From Chamaesiphon sp. (lineage in GTDB: Bacteria; Cyanobacteriota; Cyanobacteriia; Cyanobacteriales; Chamaesiphonaceae), in contig JAJAZF010000126.1 of NCBI GenBank assembly GCA_026785875.1, positions 1 through 6,280 of the forward strand: 6,280 nt of DNA, written 5' to 3'. Shown piece by piece: positions 1 to 5,778 of this stretch (the first letter of the stretch is position 1; each line of letters starts with the position of its first letter). The position numbers and the translations under genes are program-made. The notes under the pieces are model-generated. The model did not search any database. It worked only from the letters and a program-made list of their open reading frames with translations, and was not told where the DNA came from.

Positions 1-189
1 AGTATAAATTAGTACTATTCGACTCCCATTAGCTCATACCTAATGCACAAATTAGCAAAAGTCTATCCCGAACGAACGTATTTACAAAAGTCGTCAAATG
101 TGGATCAAGAAAAATGAATCGGTTGCATGGTGCTAGGTTGAGGCAGCCTGGGTAATATATATGATGTAAGAGTACGTGAGCTATGGACA
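1..189. other. Non-coding stretch, nothing clearly recognisable
   Basis: I see no convincing gene here. The only structure is small. CATTAG (27-32) can pair with CTAATG (40-45), and alternatively CTAAT (40-44) with ATTAG (51-55). TGTGGATCA at 99-107 differs by one base from the reverse complement of a DnaA box (TGTGGATAA), which is weak on its own. A 61-codon leftward reading frame covering most of this stretch has a GTG start with no properly spaced ribosome binding site and no recognisable protein motif, so I do not call it a gene. Confidence 0.5.
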
Positions 190-240
190 TTTGTGACAAC
201 ATTGACACAATCACCCTTACATAACTACTTTAATTCGGCT

Positions 241-246
241 TATAAT
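241..246 (+). promoter_or_regulatory. Candidate -10 box (TATAAT)
   Basis: A perfect TATAAT lies inside the GGCTTATAATAAGCC palindrome. The best upstream -35-like hexamer is CTTACA at 216-221, 4 of 6 matches to TTGACA but with a 19-bp spacer. A better -35 match, TTGACA at 202-207, is too far away at 33 bp. If it is used, the transcript toward the primase-helicase gene would carry a leader of about 525 nt that includes both arms of the long inverted repeat at 513-756. In AT-rich DNA such hexamers also arise by chance. Confidence 0.2.
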
Positions 247-378
247 AAGCCATCTTTGAAAATTTAAACTGAAATTTTCACCTAACATTAAGACTTGAAA
301 TCTATGAGCATATTTGTAAAATATGACACAATCAATCAAAAATTCATAAATTCTGAATCGTGTGAATTTTTAGCTTTT

Positions 379-398
379 TTTGTGAATAGCGTCACAAA
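379..398. promoter_or_regulatory. CRP-type binding site (TGTGA-N6-TCACA)
   Basis: TTTGTGA (379-385) and TCACAAA (392-398) form a perfect 7-bp inverted repeat with a 6-bp spacer. The core exactly matches the CRP-family consensus TGTGA-N6-TCACA, which is also recognised by cyanobacterial cAMP receptor proteins such as SyCRP1. It overlaps an alternative hairpin made by GTGAATTT (362-369) and AAATTCAC (396-403). No core promoter can be firmly placed next to it, so whether it activates or represses is unknown. Confidence 0.4.
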
Positions 399-410
399 TT
401 CACCATAATC

Positions 411-449
411 AAAAAACCCTCAGCAACGCTAAAGGAGCGTGACTAGGGG
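411..449 (-). terminator. Rho-independent terminator reading leftward
   Basis: Read on the minus strand, positions 449-417 fold into a 14-position stem with two mismatches and a 5-nt loop (CCTTT), followed directly by six T residues (411-416). The top of the stem is ACGCT/AGCGT and the base is CCC/GGG. Two of the middle pairs are G-U pairs that exist only in the minus-strand RNA; on the plus strand they become C-A mismatches, and no T tract follows. Both points favour leftward termination. No leftward coding gene precedes it, so it may end an antisense or other small RNA, or it may insulate the region from read-through. Confidence 0.55.
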
Positions 450-455
450 CTTCCG

Positions 456-487
456 ACTTAATTTCTAATGTCACTTAGAAATTAAGT
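456..487. repeat. Perfect 13-bp inverted repeat (hairpin)
   Basis: Positions 456-468 and 475-487 are perfect reverse complements (core CTTAATTTCTAA / TTAGAAATTAAG) with a 6-nt loop TGTCAC. The stem is AT-rich and is followed on the plus strand by only three T residues, so it is not a good rightward terminator. On the minus strand it lies just upstream of the leftward terminator and could be the penultimate hairpin of a leftward RNA. It could equally be a protein-binding palindrome. Confidence 0.5.
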
Positions 488-512
488 TTGACCAATTAAG
501 ATTCATTTTCAA

Positions 513-775
513 TTGGAACCACGCAACCTACGACAATAGGGGCGGGTGATATTAGAATTTTAGCGCAAATCAAACAGATCGCAAACGTATTTTTATCTAA
601 GTATCATCCCAAATCTAATCCTAGTCTGAGAAATCTCAGATCTCCTACTAAATTAAACATCTCTAGTTAATTGGGGCAAGGTTCCTTTAACCTACCCGCT
701 ACCCCAAAACCATTAACTGAGTACTTAGTCCGAGATGTCCGGTTGCGTGGTTCCAAATACACACGCAGGAACCAC
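513..775 (+). promoter_or_regulatory. Structured 5' leader with exclusive alternative stems, upstream of the primase-helicase gene
   Basis: TTGGAACCACGCAACC (513-528) is the exact reverse complement of 741-756, a 16-bp perfect inverted repeat. Nested inside it, 539-547 (GGGGCGGGT with its first G at 539) pairs with 694-704 through nine pairs and a 2-nt bulge. Further local hairpins are TCTGAGA-AA-TCTCAGA (625-640) and a compound hairpin at 666-717 (GTTAAT/ATTAAC, TGGGG/CCCCA, AGGTT/AACCT). The compound hairpin competes with the nested stem for 694-704. The right arm of the long repeat can instead form GTGGTTCC/GGAACCAC (747-754 / 768-775), which covers the ribosome binding site of the next gene. 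All pairings are seen in the sequence; a switch that controls translation is inference. Confidence 0.45.
767..770 (+). promoter_or_regulatory. Shine-Dalgarno site AGGA, buried in a hairpin
   Basis: AGGA lies 7 nt before the ATG at 778, ideal spacing, and decides this start. Three of its bases (768-770) belong to the 8-bp stem GTGGTTCC/GGAACCAC (747-754 / 768-775, 13-nt loop), so this fold would hide it from the ribosome. A rival local fold pairs TGCGTG (744-749) with CACGCA (762-767) and GGT (741-743) with ACC (771-773), leaving GGA (768-770) as a bulge. Confidence 0.6.
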
Positions 776-777
776 CA

Positions 778-3700
778 ATGAGCAAGAATATTATCAGATC
801 GAGTGTTAAAAATCCATGCCCCGTCTGCGACCGGACTAAAGATGGCGACTGTAGCTGGTACCCCGATGGGCGCACGGTCATGTGTAAAACCTATGTTGAT
901 GGGATGGGTCACGATGAATCGCAGTGGCATTATAACGGGGTCAACGAGCTAGGCTTTCAGGGTAAATTTGTCCTCAAGATCGAACCGCAATACGTCAAAC
1001 CGCCGCGCCCCAAGAGCCGGAAAGAATATTTTTACCCAGATCGTGATAATCGCTCACTAGTGAAGGTGACGCGCATTGATGATGGCGAGGGGAACAAGGG
1101 TTTTCCCCAGAGTCATTGGGATGGCGGTAAGTGGGTGAATGGTAATCCAGATGAGATTAAGTTACAAGTCCCGATTTATCGGTATGTCGAGATTACTGCG
1201 GCGATCTCGCGCAACGAATTAATCTTTGTCGTTGAGGGTGAGGCGACAGCGGATGTTTTATGGAAATTAGGCATTCCCGCGACGACTACCATCGGTGGGA
1301 GTGGAAGCTATGGTAATTATGGCAGCTACTTAGACGATCTTAAAGGATCGCGGTTAGTTCTGTGTCCAGATCGCGATGCCAATGGACTCAAATATATGTC
1401 CAACTTCGAGCGGGACTTCGAGTGTCAGATCGAAGGCTGGTATTTAGCGGGTACGGCGGGACTATGGCGGAATCCCCAGGGGGGAATGGATATTCATGAT
1501 GATATTCGAGATAACAACTATGGCAAAGAGCAGATAATCGATCGAGTTATCTCCCCAGACGGATACCAACAGATCTTCGCCAATGAATTTATCAAGGCGC
1601 AGCTTCTCGAACTACTCGATGCCGATCTATTGTTAGCCAACGGTAACAAACCCCGTTTTACAACTAGCTGGGAAGATGGGTTGAACTGGGAAACGCTCGA
1701 AGCAACTGCCAAAGGCGATCTTAAACGGGTGCGTAAATTCCTGGGCAATCATATTCAAGCTGTTGCCTATGTGAAAAATACCGAAGGTGGTGGAACGGGT
1801 GTTTTACTCGAATTCAAAGCCCGCCGCAATGTAGCTCGGCGACTGTTAATTAACCACGCCACGCTAGTAGGCGATGGGTTAGAAGCATTGAGGTTTTTAA
1901 CCGACCAGGGTTATTACTACGATCTCGATTGCAAGAAAATGTTACTGAAGTACCTATTTGGACTAGGTGATGAAGTAGAGCAGGTTTACACGATCGCTGA
2001 TAAAACTGGTTGGGTGAATGGTTCTTTCCTCACACCAGCTAAGACTTACGGCGATCTAGATCTGCGGTTTCGCGACCCAGAACCCGACAACAACCTGACC
2101 GATATTAAGGGAACTTTGGACGGTTGGAAGAGTGAGGTCGCAGCAAAGTGTGGGGGGAATAGCCGATTAATTTTCAGCGTGGGGACAGCTTTCGCCGCGC
2201 CGTTATTGGAACCGACTCAAATCGAAAGTGGTGGTTTTCACTTAGTCGGGACGACTTCGATCGGTAAAACTACCGCTCTCAATCTGGCGGCGAGTGTAGC
2301 GGGGCTGAAGAATATCCCTAACTGGCGATCGACTTCTAACGCCCTGGAAGGGAAAGCGGCAGAATTCAATCACATGCTCTTACCCTTGGACGAAATCGGA
2401 CAAGCAGATCCGCAGACGGTGGGGGCAAGTGCTTATATGTTGGGCAATGGACAAGGTAAAAGCCGGATGAGTAAAATGCTTTCTACCGTCAAACCCAAGA
2501 CGTGGGAGCTGTTATTCCTCTCGACGGGGGAGGTATCGATGGTTGACTATCTCCGACAAGCGAAGATTGCGGCAAAAGGGGGCATGGAAGCGCGGATGCC
2601 GTCGATTCCGGCGGATGCTGGCAAAGGTTATGGGGTGTTTGAAAATTTGCACGGTTACAAGACTTCGGGTGAATTTGTCGCCGCGCTCGAAACTGCCATC
2701 CGCAAACATCAAGGGACAGCCCAGGACACTTATTTAATCAAGCTGGTGGAGGCGCGAAAAGCTGAGGGGTTTGAGCGGGAATTGAGAGAGCGGGTACACG
2801 CGATCGCCAACGAACTCAGCCAACAATTCAAGGATACCGCGATTGGTCGGGTCGCGATCCGGTTTGCCCTGGTGCAGGTGGGCTTGGAACTCGCCCACAG
2901 TTTTGGTCTGTTACCTTTCCCTTTCGAGCAGTGTGGGTGGTCGGTACACAAAATGTTCGACGATTGGCTAGATATTCGCGGCGGGGAGGGATCGATCGAA
3001 ATAAAGGAAGCCTGTAACCGGATCGAGCATCTGTTTGTGAGTAACCAGCATGGCGATCGAATCGCCGACACGCGTAATCCGGTAAACGTTCGGAATTTGT
3101 TATCTTATCGCCACATTGATGATTTGACCAAAGAAGCTGAATTTTGGGTGCCTCCAGCGATCTTTTACAAAGAATTAGCTGAGGGTGTCGATTCCAAGGC
3201 ATTAACTAAGGAGCTGCAAATTCGAGGATGGCTCAAACCATCTCTAGACGACCGCCCAACACTGCGGCGAAGACTCGATCGAAATCGCCAACCGTTTTTT
3301 GTATTCGGTCAATTCTGGGTAGCAGCCGAAAAAATTCAAGAAGATCTGGGAACCGATAAAAAAGTACCGTACCCACAGTACCCACCGTACCCAGAAGATG
3401 AAAGCGTTATTCAGACTGATGTTCACCTGGGTACGGCACCGTACCCAGCCGAAAACCCCACCGTACCCACCGTACCCAAGTGTAGTGTAGACAATACTCA
3501 AGCACCACATCTGGGTACGGCTGGGTACGGTGGCAAAAATGGTGATGTACCCAACCGTACCCAGCCAGAACCCTTGCCAAACAGGGATTCTGAGGGGGTG
3601 GGTACGGTGGGTACGGTGGGTACATCAAAAAATTACGATTCCCACAATGTTGCTGCAAATAACGATCGAGGGTGTGATGAATTTAAGGTTGGCGGTTGCG

Positions 3701-3843
3701 TTAAACCCGCCGACCCCTATCATGAACGAGGACAGGATCTGGGGATAGTTAAAGAGATCGAAGGAGAACAGTATGTCGTGCAGTGGAAGAGTGACAGCAA
3801 TCTTCGCCGCTATATCCGCGAGGAACTTCAGATGGTCGCTTAG
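778..3843 (+). CDS. Zinc finger-TOPRIM-DUF927 protein, probable primase-helicase of a mobile element
   Basis: A 1021-residue cytosolic protein that probably primes and unwinds DNA during replication of a plasmid, phage or integrative element. Cys14, Cys17, Cys25 and Cys36 form a likely zinc finger. Residues about 146-215 are a TOPRIM domain with the VEGE glutamate (Glu153) and the DRD pair (Asp198, Asp200). Residues about 325-640 match DUF927: GW at 411-412, Walker A GTTSIGKT (491-498), Walker B LDE (Asp538, Glu539), LFLSTGE (579-585) and a candidate arginine finger (Arg606) before PADAGKG. Residues 640-860 resemble the usual helical C-terminal part of this family. Residues about 861-950 are a low-complexity Pro/Tyr/Gly/Val/Thr linker encoded by 9-mer DNA repeats, followed by an SH3- or KOW-like tail (about 985-1019). 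The start has AGGA at 7 nt. Domain calls are firm; primase activity is inferred, and no archaeo-eukaryotic primase domain was seen. Confidence 0.9.
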   Translation: MSKNIIRSSVKNPCPVCDRTKDGDCSWYPDGRTVMCKTYVDGMGHDESQWHYNGVNELGFQGKFVLKIEPQYVKPPRPKSRKEYFYPDRDNRSLVKVTRIDDGEGNKGFPQSHWDGGKWVNGNPDEIKLQVPIYRYVEITAAISRNELIFVVEGEATADVLWKLGIPATTTIGGSGSYGNYGSYLDDLKGSRLVLCPDRDANGLKYMSNFERDFECQIEGWYLAGTAGLWRNPQGGMDIHDDIRDNNYGKEQIIDRVISPDGYQQIFANEFIKAQLLELLDADLLLANGNKPRFTTSWEDGLNWETLEATAKGDLKRVRKFLGNHIQAVAYVKNTEGGGTGVLLEFKARRNVARRLLINHATLVGDGLEALRFLTDQGYYYDLDCKKMLLKYLFGLGDEVEQVYTIADKTGWVNGSFLTPAKTYGDLDLRFRDPEPDNNLTDIKGTLDGWKSEVAAKCGGNSRLIFSVGTAFAAPLLEPTQIESGGFHLVGTTSIGKTTALNLAASVAGLKNIPNWRSTSNALEGKAAEFNHMLLPLDEIGQADPQTVGASAYMLGNGQGKSRMSKMLSTVKPKTWELLFLSTGEVSMVDYLRQAKIAAKGGMEARMPSIPADAGKGYGVFENLHGYKTSGEFVAALETAIRKHQGTAQDTYLIKLVEARKAEGFERELRERVHAIANELSQQFKDTAIGRVAIRFALVQVGLELAHSFGLLPFPFEQCGWSVHKMFDDWLDIRGGEGSIEIKEACNRIEHLFVSNQHGDRIADTRNPVNVRNLLSYRHIDDLTKEAEFWVPPAIFYKELAEGVDSKALTKELQIRGWLKPSLDDRPTLRRRLDRNRQPFFVFGQFWVAAEKIQEDLGTDKKVPYPQYPPYPEDESVIQTDVHLGTAPYPAENPTVPTVPKCSVDNTQAPHLGTAGYGGKNGDVPNRTQPEPLPNRDSEGVGTVGTVGTSKNYDSHNVAANNDRGCDEFKVGGCVKPADPYHERGQDLGIVKEIEGEQYVVQWKSDSNLRRYIREELQMVA
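3362..3625. repeat. Cluster of 9-mer repeats CCGTACCCA / TGGGTACGG inside the primase-helicase gene
   Basis: Eleven exact copies occur in about 265 bp. Six read CCGTACCCA, starting at 3367, 3385, 3439, 3461, 3470 and 3555. Five read TGGGTACGG, starting at 3428, 3512, 3522, 3599 and 3608. Degenerate copies begin at 3376, 3545 and 3617. Some are in tandem with a 9-bp period (3461-3478; 3599-3616) or a 10-bp period (3511-3530). One pair forms an inverted repeat with 10-bp arms and a 2-bp spacer (3427-3448). They are read in several frames, giving YPxYP, TVPTVP and GTVGTVGT peptides, so conservation appears to act on the DNA word rather than on one peptide. Possible roles are iteron-like binding sites for a replication protein, a recombination signal, or a self-spreading micro-repeat. 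Confidence 0.8.
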
Positions 3844-3875
3844 TTTAAAAATTCTGCATTTTCCCCCAAGTAAAC

Positions 3876-5705
3876 ATGTCATATCAACTCAGACCCTATC
3901 AAAATGCCCTCATCGCCAAAATCGTCGATGCTTGGCAGCGTAAAAAACGCCGCGTCATCGCCGTCGCCCCGACTGGCTCTGGGAAAACCATCGTTTTCGC
4001 CAAACTCATCGAACAGTACCTGAGTAAAAACAACAAACAAGTCCTCGTCGTCGCCCATCGCGAAGAATTAATCCTCCAAGCCCAGGCTAAAATCGCCAGT
4101 CTCACCGCTACCCCCATCGGCATCATCAAATATGGCTATCCCCCCAACCTTAATGCGCCGATTCAAATTGCCTCGATTCAATCCCTCTCCCGTAACCTTG
4201 AAGACATTGAAATTAACCCACGCCTGATAATCATCGATGAAGTCCACCATGCCGCCAGTGACTCCTATCGCGCTTTACTCGCTAAATTCCCCACCAGTTA
4301 CGTGCTGGGAATGACCGCTACTCCTGTCCGCACCGACGGACGCGGCTTTGACGACCAATTCGACGAACTGATCGTCGGTGCTAGCGTTGCCGAATTAATT
4401 AAACTCGGCTATCTGGCTCCATTTAAAATCTTTGGTGCCAAACTGATTCAGATTAAAGACACTAAAATTCGCTATGGCGATTACGATCGCCAGAGTCTAA
4501 TCGATGAGATCGATCGCTCCTTGGTCTACGGCGATTTAGTTGCGGCTTACCAGAAATATGCACCAAATACTAAAACGGTGGTCTTCTGCGTCGATATCGC
4601 CCACTCTCAACAAACCGCCGCTGCTTACTTAGCGGCGGGAATTTCTGCCGAGCATATCGATGGAGAAGTAGATTACAAGGAACGTAAAGCGATTCTCGAC
4701 AGGTTTCGCTCTGGTGAAACTCAAGTCCTGACTAACTGCGAACTGATTCTCGAAGGTTTCGATTTAGATGACATTCAGACCGTCCAAATCGTGCGTCCGA
4801 CAGCCAGCCTCGCCCTCTATCTCCAAACGATCGGGCGGGTGTTGCGAACCCATCCCGATAAACCTTACGCTACGATTATCGACCATACACCTAATATCGC
4901 CCTGTTTGGACTTCCCGACCACCCACATCAATGGAGTCTGGCACCGACACCCGCTCCGTTGAGTCGGTGGGTACAGAAATGTCCCCGCTGCGACCATATT
5001 TTTCGCGCTCAGGCGAGTGAGAGTAAAGTAACTCGACAAACCCGTGCGGGGATTCCCAGACAGTATGGGATGACGATTTGTCCCTGTTGTCAGACGCGGT
5101 TTGAGTTCTTAATTGAGCGCAGCGGATTATTATTTAATGCGGGGATTCCCCAACGGATCGTCACTGAGGTGGCTGATACCGCGATTGTCGAACTAGGTAC
5201 CAAAAATCAGCCCAAACTGACCGCAGGTAAGCCCAGTCAGATCCAGCAAACGATCGTCAAGCAGACCGTCGGCTCTATTCATGCCGACATGCTCAAAATT
5301 ATTACTAATATAATTGAGGGGAGTGAGAGTAGTAAGATTGCCGTAGAGGCGATCGGTCAACTGCCCATGACTGAAGATTTTGGCTTTACTCATTGGCAAT
5401 ATATCGGAGCCAAACTCGGTTATAAGTCCCACTGGGCGAAGACGGCATTTTATAAATATACCGTCAGGAAACGATTGAAGATTAGAACCGATAAGCCCGA
5501 TGCGGGATTACAGCTAATTTATGCAATCGTGCATACAATCCCAACCGAACCAGTCTTGCACCCAGAAAACTGGACGAGCGAACGGGAATCAGCCGAGAAT
5601 TATATTCAGTTCTCTCTCTCTCAGGGGAAGAGATATTATTTGGTTCCACTGATGAGAACTGCATCTGGGGAGTGGAAAGTAGCCGTGCAAGTTGTTGGTT
5701 CATAG
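3876..5705 (+). CDS. RadD-like superfamily 2 DNA helicase with zinc ribbon
   Basis: A 609-residue cytosolic ATP-dependent helicase or translocase. Motifs in order: RPYQ (6-9), Walker A APTGSGKT (31-38, Lys37), motif Ia AHREEL (60-65), motif II DEVH (121-124), motif III TATP (147-150), motif V EGFD (293-296) and motif VI QTIGRVLR (317-324, Arg321 and Arg324). Two CxxC pairs follow (Cys369/372 and Cys402/405), forming a zinc ribbon whose pairs are 29 residues apart. Length and layout are close to E. coli RadD (586 residues), a repair helicase. The C-terminal 180 residues are less familiar; a segment with IGAKLGYKSHWA recalls tails of phage and plasmid helicases. The start is fixed by the family-typical LRPYQ beginning; the ribosome site is weak (AAG, 3868-3870). 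It begins 32 nt after the primase-helicase gene, suggesting one transcript and a shared role in replication or fork repair. Confidence 0.9.
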   Translation: MSYQLRPYQNALIAKIVDAWQRKKRRVIAVAPTGSGKTIVFAKLIEQYLSKNNKQVLVVAHREELILQAQAKIASLTATPIGIIKYGYPPNLNAPIQIASIQSLSRNLEDIEINPRLIIIDEVHHAASDSYRALLAKFPTSYVLGMTATPVRTDGRGFDDQFDELIVGASVAELIKLGYLAPFKIFGAKLIQIKDTKIRYGDYDRQSLIDEIDRSLVYGDLVAAYQKYAPNTKTVVFCVDIAHSQQTAAAYLAAGISAEHIDGEVDYKERKAILDRFRSGETQVLTNCELILEGFDLDDIQTVQIVRPTASLALYLQTIGRVLRTHPDKPYATIIDHTPNIALFGLPDHPHQWSLAPTPAPLSRWVQKCPRCDHIFRAQASESKVTRQTRAGIPRQYGMTICPCCQTRFEFLIERSGLLFNAGIPQRIVTEVADTAIVELGTKNQPKLTAGKPSQIQQTIVKQTVGSIHADMLKIITNIIEGSESSKIAVEAIGQLPMTEDFGFTHWQYIGAKLGYKSHWAKTAFYKYTVRKRLKIRTDKPDAGLQLIYAIVHTIPTEPVLHPENWTSERESAENYIQFSLSQGKRYYLVPLMRTASGEWKVAVQVVGS

Positions 5706-5710
5706 TTAAT

Positions 5711-5778
5711 ATGAATATACTCACTCAAATTGAGCTAGTATATTCATACTCACTCAAATTGAGCTAGTATGAATATAC
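5711..5778. promoter_or_regulatory. Two overlapping palindromes, likely operator of the KilA-N gene
   Basis: Two palindromes are centred on 5729 and 5758, 29 bp apart. Each has the core CTCAA-A-TTGAG. The outer arms are 11 bp for the first (ATGAATATACT 5711-5721 / AGTATATTCAT 5737-5747) and 13 bp for the second (5738-5750 / 5766-5778), with two mismatched positions between core and arms. They share the middle arm. As direct repeats, 5717-5741 and 5746-5770 are identical over 25 bp. The right arm covers the ATG of the KilA-N gene (5769-5771). TATATT at 5739-5744 is a candidate -10 within the shared arm. The simplest reading is an operator for two dimers, probably of the adjacent KilA-N protein acting on its own gene. 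The identity of the binder is inference. Confidence 0.65.

Larger units (their letters stand above)
190..404. other. AT-rich block dense in short inverted repeats; possible origin or control region
   Basis: The block is visibly AT-rich. It contains: an imperfect inverted repeat TTGTGACAAC/ATTGACACAA (191-210, 8 of 9 outer pairs); a perfect GGCTTA-TAA-TAAGCC hairpin (237-251); a perfect 9-bp TGAAAATTT/AAATTTTCA pair (257-265 / 272-280); a 9-bp AAAAATTCA/TGAATTTTT pair (338-346 / 363-371); and GTGAATTT/AAATTCAC (362-369 / 396-403). The 11-mer TGACACAATCA occurs twice in the same orientation (203-213 and 324-334), each time preceded by a TTGT. Lying upstream of a primase-helicase gene, such a block could be a replication origin or a multi-operator promoter region. 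That function is inference; no clear set of DnaA boxes is visible. Confidence 0.35.

Noticed and set aside
29..214. 61-codon leftward frame in the left non-coding stretch
   Set aside because: GTG start with no correctly spaced ribosome site, and a composition without recognisable protein features.
457..520. Resemblance to a cyanobacterial CRISPR repeat (AATTAAG and CAATTGGAAC words)
   Set aside because: There is no regular repeat-spacer unit; the similar words occur once each at irregular distances and belong to local hairpins.
513..756. Miniature inverted-repeat transposable element with 16-bp ends
   Set aside because: The ends fit in form, but I see no target-site duplication next to them (CAA on the left, ATA on the right), and the right arm overlaps a functional ribosome-site hairpin. 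A leader structure explains it better, though copies elsewhere in the genome would reopen this.
411..760. Known large RNAs (RNase P RNA, tmRNA) on the minus strand
   Set aside because: The size fits RNase P RNA, but its conserved GAGGAAAGTCC-type core and the tmRNA hallmark ends are absent from both strands.
667..930. 87-codon leftward frame overlapping the leader and the start of the primase-helicase gene
   Set aside because: It overlaps the well-supported + strand start and shows no family motif, so it is best explained as a shadow of the coding strand and the leader palindromes.
2730..3202. Two leftward frames of 113 and 124 codons inside the primase-helicase gene
   Set aside because: They are fully contained in the conserved DUF927 C-terminal part on the other strand and show no motif.
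3362..3625. CRISPR-like or ordinary tandem repeat array in the 9-mer cluster
   Set aside because: The copies are too short, irregularly spaced and in both orientations, and they lie within an uninterrupted coding frame.
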